64,000 bases of DNA from the NCBI RefSeq assembly GCF_000002595.2, contig NC_057010.1:4077764-4141763 (forward strand). The letters run 5' to 3'. Under the pieces are notes generated by a model. That model had not been told where the DNA came from, did no database searches, and was given only the letters and a program-made list of their open reading frames with translations. The number at the start of each line of letters is the position of its first letter. The first letter of the stretch is position 1. The position numbers and the translations under genes were made by a program. Positions 39,763 to 51,294 of this stretch are shown one piece after another. The DNA is from Chlamydomonas reinhardtii (Eukaryota; Chlorophyta; Chlorophyceae; Chlamydomonadales; Chlamydomonadaceae).

Positions 39763-39835
39763 GGTGTGACGCCCTTGTGTGACAGGTCGGTGTAAGCAAG
39801 CAGTTGAGCGCGTGTGCGTCCCGGGCACGTGTTGC

Positions 39836-39839
<4 letters not shown>

Positions 39840-39903
<64 letters not shown>
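39840..39903 (+). repeat. (GT)n microsatellite
   Basis: About 32 perfect GT units in the 3' region of the MTK-like gene. Confidence 0.95.
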
Positions 39904-39905
<2 letters not shown>

Positions 39906-40256
39906 GCCTTGTTCCGAGGCGAAAGCGGATCATGAACGCGACGGTCCAGTGAATTCCAGTGTTCCAGTCACTGCCCGTCGAGCCGGGGCTGGCATTCGTG
40001 CACCGCGAGTGCAAGCCCAAAAGGGACAGGGTGGCATGTTCCCGAGAAGAGACTTGTGCGGCGTGTTCCCACTTGTTGCACAGCGAAACTGTCCCGAAAG
40101 CACACTGGGACCGACCTGACGACTTACGAGTCCCCTCGGCTGGAGCTCTAGCTAGGAAGGGGTTCCTTGAAGAGCGTGGCGGAAAGAAGGGGGCCGGGGT
40201 CGCGGGGAGACAAGGCGGGGGCGGCAAGGGCTTCTCCACTGGATCCTGCGCTGCCG

Positions 40257-40272
40257 TGTAAGCAGGCTTACA
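40257..40272. terminator. Palindromic bidirectional poly(A) signal
   Basis: TGTAAGCAGGCTTACA has two perfect 7-base inverted arms around AG. It reads TGTAA on the plus strand (40257-40261, for the MTK-like gene) and on the minus strand (40272-40268, for the coiled-coil gene). A second plus-strand TGTAA lies at 39791. Confidence 0.7.
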
Positions 40273-40416
40273 GTGTCCAATCATCCACGCACACCGTCTA
40301 GAGCCAGGAAGAGTAGGCTCGGTAGACCCACAGGACAGCGCCCGCAGCAAACGCCACCACCCCATTCCGCCACCCGCATTAAACCCCAATCCAACCTCGA
40401 CACTGAACGCCACCGA

Positions 40417-43400
40417 TCACGCCTTCAGACTCGCCTGCGCCCGCGCCTGGATCTGCTCCCGTGTCAACGGCATCTCATCCTCGTCATCATCCTCATCCTC
40501 ATCTTCTATGATCTCATACTCGGACGCCGCCGTGCCTAGGCTCGGCAGCGGCCCCGCGCTCAGACCCTTCCCCAACCCCGATCCCACCCGCGCCGCAGCC
40601 GGCGGCGCCGTCGCCGCCTTGCCCCCCGGCGCTGCCCCCGTTCGCGTGCCCACCCCCGCAATGATGCTGCCGCCTCCTGCGGCTGTGGAAGTTGAGGCCC
40701 CGGGTGTGCCCGCGGCGGCGGGGCCGCCGCTGGAGGGCGGGCGCGGCGGCGTGCCGGCGGGTGAAGGCAGCGAGGCAGAGGCGGGGCGGCCGCTGGCTGG
40801 CCGCGGCAGGCTGTTGGTGCGACCCACCATGGTGCCCTGTGGTGCAGCAGGAGGGGCGAGGCCGTGGGGGGGCCCGGGCATAACTAGTTACGGTAAGCGC
40901 AAGGCGGCGTTGAAAGGGCGCAGCGCGCAGGGGAGGGGGGCATCAGGAGGCAGGGGGTGCCGAGGACTGAGGGGGCATCGCGGTTGGTGTCAGCGGCGCA
41001 CGATGCAGAGGCACGAAGCGAGGAAGAACGAGTGTGTGTATCGGTATGCACAGCTCGTGGCTCGCCCGGCGCAACACACTAGGACCCAACAGAGCCCCGG
41101 GTCCCGTGCGCCCCGCGCCTCCTGCCCCCCTCCTCCTGCCCCCCTCCTCCTACCCCCCTCCTCCTGCCCCCCTCCTCCTGCCCCCCTCTTCCTGCCCCCC
41201 TCTTCCTGCCCCCCTCTTCCTGCCCCCCCTCCTCCTGCCCCCCCTCCTCCTGCCCCCCCTCCTCCTGCCCCCCTCCTCCTGCCCCCCCTCCTCCTGCCCC
41301 CCTCCTCCTGCCCCCCTCCTCCTGCCCCCCTCCTCCTACCCCCCTCCTCCTGCCCCCCTCCTCCTGCCCACCCACCTGTACGGCGATGATGGCGCTGGCC
41401 CGCTGCTCCAACAGCGCCAGGCCCGCCATCACGTGCGCGCACGCCGCCACGGACGGGTGCGGCGGCGGCGCCCCCGCCACCTGCAGCCCCGATCCCGACG
41501 GCGGCCGCCCGCCCACCATCGCCCCTGCCCCCGCCCCCGCCCCTGACTCCGCCGCGCCTGACTCCCGTGACGCCAGAATCGTGCCGCCTCCGCCTCCGCC
41601 TCCTCCGCCGCCGCCTGTGAGCGAGGGAGCGCCGGCCTCCCAGGCCTGCGCCGCCGCCGCCGCGCCCAGCCTACGCAGGCACACCGAGATGCCGTTGCGC
41701 AGCATGGCCAGCCGGCGCTCGATGGCGCTGCGGCGCTCGGTGACGGAGTCGGCCCGCCGCAGAGCCGCGTCGCGCCGGCCCAGCGCCTGGCGGATGGCCT
41801 CGTGCTGCCGCCCCACCACCGCCTCCGCCTGCGGGTGCGGGTGTGGGTGTGCGAAAGAGCGACATGGTGTTTTAGATGGTAACTTCACATGCGAGCGCCG
41901 CTTGGACTTTCCGGCAGAGTGCTGCAGATTAGACTACGTGGTTTTTGCAGGCCGCAGGCCGCAGGCCGCATCACCATCACCATCACCCGCACCGCCACTG
42001 CGGGCCCAGCCCCAGCCCCCGCCCCGGCCTCGGCCCCCGGCCCCTGCCCAAGGCGCGCCCCCCGGAAACCTGCTCACCTCCATCTGTCGCACCTCCGCCT
42101 CCAGCTCCCGCGCCTCCCGGGTCATGGCGGTGATGCGCTCGCCGGCCTCGTTGCAGGCGGCGAACAGCTCGAAGGACGCCGCCTCCAGGCCCAGGTAGTG
42201 CTGCAGCGCCTCGGGCAGGGAGGGCAGGCCTGGGGGGGGGGGGTTGTGTGTAGGGTGTGGGGTGAGGTAGGGCGGGGCGGGGTGAGATTGGGTTGGGTGA
42301 GGTAGGGCGGGGTGGGGCGGGGTGGGAGGCAGGGTTGTTTGCACCATTGGGGCAAGGGCACGACAGGCGGACGGGGACGACGGAGGAGGTTGCTCGCAAG
42401 AGGGAGGCGAGGGGAAGGAGGGGGTGGGTGGGCCGCCGCAACATCACTTAAGCCACCAGGTTCAATGGCGCCGCCCTTGCACAGCACGCCCCAATCACCC
42501 CTCCCCTTCCCACGCCCCGCCGGCTGCCCCCGTCTCTCACCCGCCGCTCGCTGCAGCTGCTGAGCCGCCGCCTCCACGCCAATGCCCTGCTCCACACTGT
42601 CCAGGTCCAGCGGCTCGGAGGCACCGCCGCCGCCCTCCGCCTCGGCCGCCTCCGCCGCCTCCACCACCTTGGTCAGGCGAGCCGCCTGAGCCTGCGAGGG
42701 ATAGTATGAGGAGGAATTGGCGGTAAGCATTGACAGGCCGGGCTCGTCAGGGCAGGTGAGGTGCGGGTCGGAATTCAGGTACATGTGCGGTGCTGCCCCC
42801 CGCCGCTGTGGGCTTATGGGGGCGGCCGGAACGCGGGGGTGGGTCGTTTCGTGGCCCAGCAGCCCTGGTGCCTCTCAGCAACCATCATCACAGCCACGCC
42901 CCGTTCGTCACCTTTATCCCTAACCCCGCCCCCCGCCCCCGCCCACACACACCTGCAGCAGCTTCTCGTCCGCCGCCTGGCACGCCGCCAGCTCGCGCAC
43001 CTCCACCTCAAACGCCGCCGCCTCCGCGTCCTCAGCCACACGCAACGCCGCCATCTGCATGCGCCAAAGGACCAAACACACCACGCACACACGTGTTCAC
43101 CCCGGGTGGCGGGCACGTGAGGCACATTACCCCCATGCCCCGATGGCGTCGCTGTCGCTTCTGCCGCACCCCGGGGGCCTGCTGCCTCCACTGGGCCCCA
43201 GGGTTTCCTGCAGGTTTTGCCCCCGCACCTGCGCCAGCGCCTCGTGCCGCGCCTCGCTGGCCACGCGGCCCGCCTCCTGCACGGCCGCCAGCTCCGCCGC
43301 CACGCCCGCCACCTCGCGCTCCAGCTGCGCCCTCATGGCCTCCATGGCGGCGGCGCGGCGGCCGGCGGCGTCTATCTGGGACTTGAGGTCGCGGTTGGCG

Positions 43401-46400
43401 GCGATGTGCTCGTTGAAGCGCCGCTGCGCCGCGTCCAGCCGCGTCTGTGCGGCGCGCGTGGTGGGTAGTGAGAGGTTCAGGAGGAGGGGCAGGTGGGTAC
43501 GCCATATCGCTGCCCATGTGCCAAGCGTCCGGCACCCCTGCCCTCCAGGTACCCCACAGGTACTCCACAGGCGCCCCACAGGTGCCCCTGGGTCCTCTTG
43601 CCGCGCAGGCGCTCACCTCCAGCGCCTTGATGGCTTTGGCGGGCGCGATGGAGATGGCCTGTGTGCCGCTGTGCCCGCCCACGTCCCGCCGCATCGCCAG
43701 CACCTGCTGGGTGGGGGTTACTTTCATATTTATACAGGAAGCGGGGGCAGAGGAGGTGGTGGAGGTGGTGGAGGTGGTGGACATGGTGGTGGTGGTGGAG
43801 GTGGTGGTGATGCAGGTGGAGGACGTTGTGGAAGTGGTGGGTGTGGAGCTGTGACCACGCCGGCGTTGAGCGCGCTGCGGCCGGCCCTTGCACCAACGCT
43901 CAGCATGCTGCACCGGCTCGCACAGCCAAGCCGCGGCCCTCGCCTCCACGGTTCCAACCTCCCCACATCATTCCGTACCCCGTGAACGGCTACCCCCATC
44001 CTTTACTTGAGATACAAGGGGTTTGATTCTGGGGATGCCCCCTTCCAGCGCCAAACCTCCACCTCCTCATGTTCAGGCCAACATATCCCTGTAGGCCTTC
44101 CCGCCCCCTCCCCCATGAGGGGGTGGGGTGTGCTTGGGGATGGGAGGTGCGAGGGTGGGTGGGTGGGTGAATGGGTTTGGGGGGTGGGTGTGGGGTGGGT
44201 GTGCGATGGGACAGTGGGGGTGGGGCGGGGTGGTGGGGGGTGGGGGTGNNNNNNNNNNNNNNNNNNNNNNNNNNNNNNNNNNNNNNNNNNNNNNNNNNNN
44301 NNNNNNNNNNNNNNNNNNNNNNNNNNNNNNNNNNNNNNNNNNNNNNNNACCCCCATCCTTTACTTGAGATACAAGGGGTTTGATTCTGGGGATGCCCCCT
44401 TCCAGCGCCAAACCTCCACCTCCTCATGTTCAGGCCAACATATCCCTGTAGGCCTTCCCGCCCCCTCCCCCATGAGGGGGTGGGGTGTGCTTGGGGATGG
44501 GAGGTGCGAGGGTGGGTGGGTGGGTGAATGGGTTTGGGGGGGGGGTTAGGGGTTGGAGTGGCGCCTACGACGGCACGCGCCCGGCATCAAGCTCTTCTAC
44601 CAGGCCCTACATCCAGACGTCTCCGCCACCCAGGCTCTGCCGTGTGTCTCGGGTTGCTGTTGTCTCCTCCCTCTGTGTGCCTGTGCCCATATTACCCCGT
44701 CCCGTCCCGCTCTCCCTAGCGCCTACAGGCTCCGGATGCCCTCTCCTGCGTGAGGGCACCCGGATTGGCAGGGCTGTGGGGAGCCGTCCGCGGCCCGCAC
44801 CCTGCCTCTCCCCTAACCACCCCCCTCCCCCTGGCCCTCGTGCGGCCCCATGCCGATGCGTGCTTGCCTCTACTTAATTGCCCGCTGCCTTTTTTCCCCT
44901 CTCTCTTGCCACCCAGGCTCGTGCACATAGAATACTGTTGCCTTTTTCGCTCGCGCGCCTTTCCGCTCACACCGTTTGCCTTTTCCCTTTTTGCACATGC
45001 AAACGTCCCGCCCTGGCGCTGGTCTCCTCCTCGGCTCCCTTGATGTCTTCTAGGTGGGTATTCAACGTGTGCCTAGTCTGCATTGCTAGATAGAACGTGC
45101 GTGCGTGTGTTTGAGCCTGGGTGGCAATTTCGAAGGCGGCTACCGTCAGCACCGCCCACACGCGCAAGACCGAAGAGCTCATCGCCTTCTTTCTACCGGT
45201 TTGCGGGATGTTTTGCTGGGAACCCGGGAACTCGGTGCATTTCGGGAATGGGGACCATTGTCGCGTGCCACTCCGTTGTCAAGCATCGACCACGCTCTCC
45301 TCCTCGCTCTATTGCATTGGGTTTGGTTTAGTATGGGCTGGTATCTACAACCCATCCCCACCGCACGCACCTGCGCCTGTGCCAGCTCCACCTCCCGCTC
45401 CAGCGTCTCCAGCTGCCGCCGCTCTACCTCAATCTGGCGGTGCCGGTGCCATGGGTGGCGAGGCCAGCAGAGCACAGGTAAGAGAGATGCCTGGGGTGAG
45501 GGGCCGCGAGGCCCACATGACAGACACAGCCCCGCGGCCGCTGTCGTGGAGGCAGACACGCCCCAAGTCCCTCCAAGTTTTCAAACGCCCAACACTGTCT
45601 TTCCAACTCGTGGAGCGGTCGCTCGGCCAGCCCGGTGGTGCAGCCCCATGCAGCCACTGCCAGGCCAAACAGCAGCCGCTGCCGCCGGCCACACGTACGC
45701 CAGCCAGCAAGCCACCTCCGCTGCACCGCCACACCGCAACGCCGCCGCCACGCTCCTCCTACACGTCCAACCCCCGTGTGCCTTGGCCGCACACCCGGGC
45801 CCCACACCCGGGCCCTCAGGATGAACTTGCCCGCGTCTGTGCCTGCCCCACGCGCCCGCACCTTTCTGCTGTAGGTGTCCGCCACCTCCGTCAGCTTGTC
45901 CGCCCGCTCTGACTGCGCCGGCGTCAGGCCGGTGGGCTGCGATGCGGTGACGTGGGTTGTCAACTGGTGAGGGCATTCGAGTACGCTACCGGGGCGGGTG
46001 GGGCGACGAACACACGTGAGCCGGCGTGCCACACCACCCTCAACAGCATCACGAGAGCGAGATGCTATCACACACTTTCGTAGCCAGGGCTTTAATATCA
46101 TACTGCGGTGTGTCCTTGCAGTGCTGGGGACGCAACACGCCCGCGGCAACGGCGGGCACGGTCACGCCACAACATGCACCGCTGTACCCCTCACAACCCT
46201 TCCCTCACCTTCACGAGCACCGACGACGCCCCCGCCGCCACTAGCGCCGCAACCGCCGCTGCATCCGCGCTGCCAACGGCGGCAAGGTCCGTTGTGAGGC
46301 GCTGATTGTCCGCTTTGAGCCGGTCGATGGTGGCACGCTGGGAGGCGATGATTCGTGCCGCCTCATCGGCCCGAGTCTTTTTCAACGCTTCAAGCTCCTT

Positions 46401-46448
46401 GATGCGAGCCTGAAGCTCGTGCACCATCGACGTGCCGTTTGAGGCCAT
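40417..46448 (-). CDS. Outer dynein arm docking complex 2 (ODA1/CCDC63/CCDC114)-like coiled-coil protein
   Basis: Ten exons (minus): 46448-46209, 45963-45862, 45433-45371, 43703-43617, 43444-43229, 43054-42953, 42691-42541, 42229-42078, 41828-41376 (or 41372) and 40883-40417, about 678 residues. Most exons encode heptad-type coiled coil, such as QRATIDRLKADNQRLTTDL. Two stretches track Chlamydomonas ODA1 as I recall it: KALETRLDAAQRRFNEHIAA (ODA1 LLENRLEKAYVKYNQSITHN) and ASFELFAACNEAGERI (ODA1 YTLFNYVNEVNQEIEKLE). The C-terminus ends with an acidic patch, YEIIEDEDEDDDEDE, and a helix. ODA1 relatives dock outer dynein arms on axonemal doublets; this paralogue's exact role is unknown. The exon 9/10 join is ambiguous: the CTAG acceptor before 40883 keeps phase only with the second GT donor (41371). 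Intron 3 (43704-45370) contains an assembly gap. Confidence 0.75.
41128..41370 (-). repeat. C/T-rich minisatellite next to a 5' splice site
   Basis: About 18 copies of a 12-14-base unit (CCTCCTGCCCCCCT and variants) in the last intron of the coiled-coil gene, beginning within 10 bases of the exon 9 donor. On the minus strand it is a G-rich repeat (GGAGGAGGGGGGCA). Confidence 0.9.
43992..44184 (+). repeat. 193-base sequence repeated across the assembly gap, copy 1
   Basis: Identical by eye to 44349-44541. Starts ACCCCCATCCTTTACTTGAG and ends in a G run. Confidence 0.9.
44249..44348. other. Assembly gap (100 N)
   Basis: Exactly 100 N, the conventional size for a gap of unknown length, inside intron 3 of the coiled-coil gene. 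Confidence 0.99.
44349..44541 (+). repeat. 193-base sequence repeated across the assembly gap, copy 2
   Basis: Identical to 43992-44184 and starts immediately after the last N. Confidence 0.9.
45280..45353 (+). repeat. Dispersed intronic repeat A, in coiled-coil gene intron 3
   Basis: Matches 39268-39346 over its whole length and 34984-35029 over the core. Antisense to the host gene. Confidence 0.8.
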
Positions 46449-47325
46449 TGGAGGTGCGAGTTGAGCCTATACGTGCCCAAATGCGACCCGCGGAAAGCAG
46501 CAAACGCTATAGTTTCATCGCGATAGACTACAATAGTAAGCCACAGTACAAGTTGTCGCGGGAGCATTCCATACAGCCACGCATTTTCAAGCAAATACCA
46601 GTCGACCTTCGAGTTGGTGTTTGACTGGGCCCTACGGTTATCAAATATGTCCAAGCTAAGAAATGTCAAGCGGTAATAGCATTTGCCCATCGCCATGCCC
46701 TGCTCTCTTGGACCCTGGCACGCGGCACGCGAACGCAACCCTGCCCAGCTCTCTCCGCCCGTCTCCACCCGCCCATCCCCGTCACCCACGGTGCGAACGC
46801 GCTTGGCTCAAAGCTGACATGGTCCGCATCTCAGTACCATTATCGGTATTGCAGACAACGGGAACGATCCCGTCCGCCCGGCTTCCCGTGACGATGCATC
46901 GACCCATTCGCGGTGCCGGCAGCAGTTGGCATACAAGTTGGCGATGCCAGTCGCCCTAGTGAGAGCGGATATACTCTAGACCATACGTAAATATTGCAGT
47001 TTGTCACACACGGTCTTTGAAGCATTGAACACATTCGCCACGCAAACCTGACGCCAGCTGCCAGCTCCGCAGTGGTTTGCGTTCAGAGCAGTGTGACGCC
47101 AAACTCCATATGTTAGTTAACTGACGCATTACTCACTAAGTCCTGCGAAAACTAGGGCGACTGCAACATCCTTTCCTTTTTCGCAGCGCCCGAGCGTGCG
47201 GTAGCGCGCGCATGACGTGCCTGTCTATCCAAGCTCGAAGCATATAGCACCGAAAAGCCCCGCAGCGGTAGCATCGTCAGCAGCGACAAAGCAACTTGGC
47301 ACCCATCCGCGCTCAGCTCGTGGAG
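46449..47325. promoter_or_regulatory. Shared 5' region of divergent coiled-coil and DUF1338 genes
   Basis: 877 bases between start codons. AT-richer than surroundings at 46490-46680 and 46950-47150. No exon or motif recognised. Confidence 0.45.
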
Positions 47326-49596
47326 ATGTGCCGCGCTGCTGCGCGGGCAGTGGCGGGGACGTCTGCGCAGGTGCACGTGGCGAGCTGCTCGCACTCGGGC
47401 GCACGTCGCTCATGCGTGGCAGTCACGGCTGCCGCGCCACACGCTGCGGCACTCGGCGGGCCGGCTCTTCCGAGAGAGCTGCACATCACGCTGCCGCCTG
47501 GGTGCAAGGTGCGGCAAACCCTCAGCATCCGGGGGGCGGGGCTTCCGGGTACGGTGCGTGCAGTATCACCGCGTGCCTAGGGCGTGTGTGTATTCGTGTC
47601 ATGTCCCCAACTCCACGGACCCCAACTTCCCGGACTGAGTGCCTCCTGTTCTGCTCCGAGGTGCAGTGCGAGGTTGGCAACAACCCCCTGCGAGCCGCCT
47701 TCCCTCGCCGCCGCTCATATGCCATCGCCATCTCATGCCAGCCATATGTCATCACCGCTCATATGCAACCGCCATCTCATGTGGGCCACATGTCCTTGCC
47801 GCTGTGATGCGCTGACACACCATGTGGGCCACATGTCCTTGTCGCCGTGATGCGCCGACAGGTGCCGCCCGTCACCGTGCCGGTGCTGCACCAGGTGCTC
47901 CAGCACTACGCGGGTGAGGCGCCGGCGCTTGCGAGCGGGGGTCAACACAGGGGATCATTAGGTCAAGCTCAGTCGGTCATTCAACACCCACAAATGGCAC
48001 TGTTCCGCAAACGTGGTCGAGGGTTTGTCCTCGGCGCCTCGACCCGGGTGGCAAGCTGGGGGAGGCGAGGGGTGGGGGCAAGGGGGGGGGGTGTCGGTGT
48101 CAGTGTCGCTGACGGGTGCCGAGCTCGAGGTTTCGTAGGTCCCTAAGTTCTGTAGGCCTAGCGGCGCGCACTGCGCCGCCGCGCCGGACCGGGCATCACA
48201 CGCCTCGCCTCCCTCACATCACTCCACTTGAATTCCCTCCCTGCCTGCCTGCTGTCCGCCCCGCCGCCCTCCCTCCCTCCCTCCATCCTTCCCTCCCACC
48301 CAGCCCGCACCCCGCGGCTGGGGGTGGTGCTGGAGCGGGTGACGCGGCCGGGCTGGCCGGGTGTGGAGGCGCTGGGGCACGACCACTTCGCATTCCGCAC
48401 CTTTGGGGTGAGAGCACGAGCGGGCGAGTGGGCATGTGGGTAGCGGGCATCTGGGCGGCGGGCAGCGGGCTGTGGCACGCTAAGTGGCGGTGGACTGGGC
48501 CACGCAAGCAGGCTCAGGAAGCAGGGACGGGGCAGGAACTGTCGCATGTTCCCCACTTCCCAACAAATCCCTTACGTAGTAAACACCCAAACAGGCAAAC
48601 ACATACACACATGCGCTTTCAGGTGCCGGGCCTGGGCATCAGTTCCCTGGAGCGCGTGCTGGTGCCTCTGGGCTACGAGCGGGTGGCCGACACGCCGCCG
48701 CTGGCCTTCCCCGCCAAGAAGCTGGCCGCCACCTGGTTCCGGGCGGCGGACCCCGAGGCGCGGCGGCGGCTGCCGCGCGTGTTCGTGAGCGAGATACAGG
48801 TGCGGGCGCCTGGGCTTGGGCGTGTGGGAGCGCCTGTGTGTGTGTGTTTTGTTGAGAAAGCACAAAGAAGCGAGACATAGGTGTAAGTGTGGGGGGTTGT
48901 GGGGGTTATGAGAGCGGCGATGTGCCAAGAGGTGGCGTGCGCACGTGTGCGTGCCCGGAGTCCCCGGCTGCTTGCGGATCCCCCAGCTACCCGCCCCCCT
49001 GCCCCGCCCCTGCGGCTGCAGGTTGAGAAGCTTTCGCCGCGGGCTCAGGAAGTCATTCGGCGGGCGGGCGGCTGGGCGGCGGCGGCGCCGGCTGAGGAGG
49101 TGCTGGTGCAGGTGCGGAGGCGGCAGGGGCTGGTGGAGTGGTCGAGTCGGTTCCAGCTGGGTGCTGGTGACCTCGGTTCTTCGCATAATGTACACACACG
49201 GTCCCCCCCGGTCAGCTTGTTCTGTCAGTTGTCCTGCAATCTCGTGTCTCTCGGTAAGAACACCCACCTATGGGCTGCTGGCTCTTGGTTTAATTGGGTT
49301 TGGAACATACTACCCCCACCCCCACCTCATCCACATACACACACACCACCACCACCACCACCGCCACTGCGCCCGCAGGTGACTGGTGCGCTGCTGGCCG
49401 GCACCACCCCCTGGCCCGCCCCCCACCTGGCCGACTACGAACTGCTCATGGCGGAGTCCGAGTACGCCGGATGGTGCGCGTGTGTGTGTGTGTGTGTGCG
49501 TGTGTGTGTGTGTGTGTGTGCGTATGTATGTGTGTGTGCGTATGTATGTGTGTGTGTGCGTGTGTGTGTGTGTGTGTGTGTGCGTATGTATGTGTG

Positions 49597-49633
<37 letters not shown>

Positions 49634-51294
49634 CCATGTGTGTGTATGTGTGTGTGTGTGTGTTGTGTTTGTGCATGCCGGGAGTGCCGGAGTACCGGTC
49701 GTTGGGAGCCGGGAGTGCTGTTTGCGCTTACACGCCTTCCAACCCTGGTGCCAACAGACCCCCGCTGCCCTTCCCCCCTACCCCCTACCCCCTACCCCCA
49801 CGACCCCCCGCCACCATGTTGACAGGGTGCTGGCCCACGGCTACTCACTGAACCACACCGCCCTGGCGCTGCACCGCCTGCCCTCCTCCTCCTCCTCCTC
49901 CTCCTCCTCGCCCTCCTCCTCCTCCTCCTCCTCCTCCTCGCCCTCCCCCTCCTCCTCCTCCTCTTCAAACCCCGGCGCCGACATTTCGGACTTCAACGCC
50001 CGGCTGCAGGCCGCGGGTCTGGACCTCAACCCCGAGGGCGGCCTGGTCAAGGTCAGCCCGGACGGGCTGCTGCTGCAGAGCGCGGTGGTGGCGGACCGCC
50101 TGGGGTTCCGGTTCGGCTGCGGCGCGCGCCGGGACATCGCCGCGGCCTACGTGGGTGGGTGGCTGGGGCCTATGTGGGTGGGTGGGTGGGTGGGTGGCTG
50201 GGGCCTGCGTGGGTGGGAGGGGCTGCGGGACTGGAGGCCGCACCTGGGGTGTGGGTGGGTGTGCGCGTGAGCACACTGGACAGTTGCGCAGGCGGTGCAA
50301 TTGCGTGCCCCGTGCCGCCCAGCCTTGGACAAAGCGGAACCGGGCCTGCAGCGCAGTGTGTGGGCGTGTGTGGACCGACCTACACGCGCCTGACCACAGT
50401 AGCCACACAACACACAGCGCTTGCTGATGCCCTGTGGCTGCACACGCTGCCTGTGGACCCACCACAGAGTTTGTGCAGCGGCTGCGGCTGCCGCAGTACT
50501 CGGACCTGGCGGCGGAGCAGGTCGGGGAGGAGCACCTGCGGGAGGGCTTTGAGGTGAGGGGAGGGGGAGGAGCACCTGCGGGAGGGCTTTGAGGTGAGGG
50601 GAGGGGGAGGAGCACCTGCGGGAGGGCTTCGAGGTGAGGGGGGGAGGAGCACCTGCGGGAGGGCTTTGAGGTGAGGGGAGGGGGAGGAGCACCTGCGGGA
50701 GGGCTTCGAGGTGAGGGGAGAGAGGAGCACCTGCGGGAGGGCTTCGAGGTGAGGCGGGGGGGGGAGAGGGGGGAGGGCCGAGGGGGGATGTGCGATGGGA
50801 CAGGTATAGGCAGGTTGGCGAGGTCCCGTAGGGTGCAGCCGAGGGAGGAGGGCGTCAGGTAGGGGGTCAGGCAGGGGTCAGGGAGGGGGTAGTGTTCCTA
50901 TCCCGCCGGATCTAGAACCCGGGACCAGCCCATAGAGCGCGAAGGTTGTCATGGGTAGGGTGGGGTCACGAAGGAAGGGGCCGCGGATGTGGTGAGGGGC
51001 TAGGCTGGAGGCCAAGTGAGGAGGGCGGGGCTGCTGGTGGGTCCATGCATGCATGGGCTCGGGCGTTGGCGTACTCGTGAAGCGCACGCTTCCGCTTCCT
51101 CTGACGGCGGCATGCTGCAGAGTGTGGAATGCAATGGCCATGCCAGCATTTGTGTGTGTAGGTGCTGCAAGAGGTCGCTGCTCTCTCGTGTGCCCGTTTA
51201 CCGTATTCTTTTTCTTATGATTGCACAGGTGGGCAACGCGGACCGCATCTTTGAGTCCACAACCTTGGCGGCGGCTGCGGGGGCCAACCAGTAG
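47326..51294 (+). CDS. DUF1338/HglS-type 2-oxoadipate dioxygenase/decarboxylase
   Basis: Nine exons: 47326-47508, 47862-47913, 48304-48407, 48623-48799, 49022-49111, 49379-49473, 49826-50154, 50468-50553 and 51229-51294, 393 residues. Landmarks of the plant family: [85 protein letters not shown] and [17 protein letters not shown]. By comparison with bacterial HglS, the likely iron ligands are H106 (DHF), H244 (NHT) and E344 (YVEF, split by an intron), with R110 binding substrate. HglS converts 2-oxoadipate to D-2-hydroxyglutarate in lysine catabolism; the same reaction is reported for plant homologues. Exon 1 (Ala/Arg-rich) looks like a transit peptide, but its join to exon 2 is inferred. A poly-Ser/Pro insert (49880-49968) interrupts the fold. 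The exon 8 end is tandemly repeated. Confidence 0.88.
47765..47860 (+). repeat. Imperfect tandem repeat in intron 1 of the DUF1338 gene
   Basis: ATGTGGGCCACATGTCCTTG occurs at about 47780 and 47822, each followed by CCGCTGTGATGCGC or a variant. Period about 42 bases. The first unit of a related CATATG-rich repeat lies just upstream. Confidence 0.7.
49474..49670 (+). repeat. Long (GT)n-rich tract running on from a 5' splice site
   Basis: From the donor at 49474 the intron is almost pure GT with GC and TA interruptions for nearly 200 bases. Confidence 0.9.
50521..50760 (+). repeat. Six tandem copies of an exon end plus 5' splice site
   Basis: A unit of about 40 bases (GGAGGAGCACCTGCGGGAGG, then GCTTYGAG/GTGAG) is repeated six times. 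GAG/GTGAG junctions lie at 50554, 50594, 50634, 50671, 50711 and 50749. The first copy is the real end of exon 8. Confidence 0.9.
50788..50837 (+). repeat. Dispersed repeat, copy 2 (first copy near 20890)
   Basis: 50808-50837 is identical to 20890-20919. It lies in the last intron of the DUF1338 gene. Confidence 0.7.

Noticed and set aside
41128-41370. CRISPR-like array
   Set aside because: Units of 12-14 bases without unique spacers in a eukaryotic intron. It is a minisatellite.
40990-41442. Gly/Glu/Arg-rich open frame on the minus strand
   Set aside because: Translation of the intronic minisatellite beyond the exon 9 donor of the coiled-coil gene.
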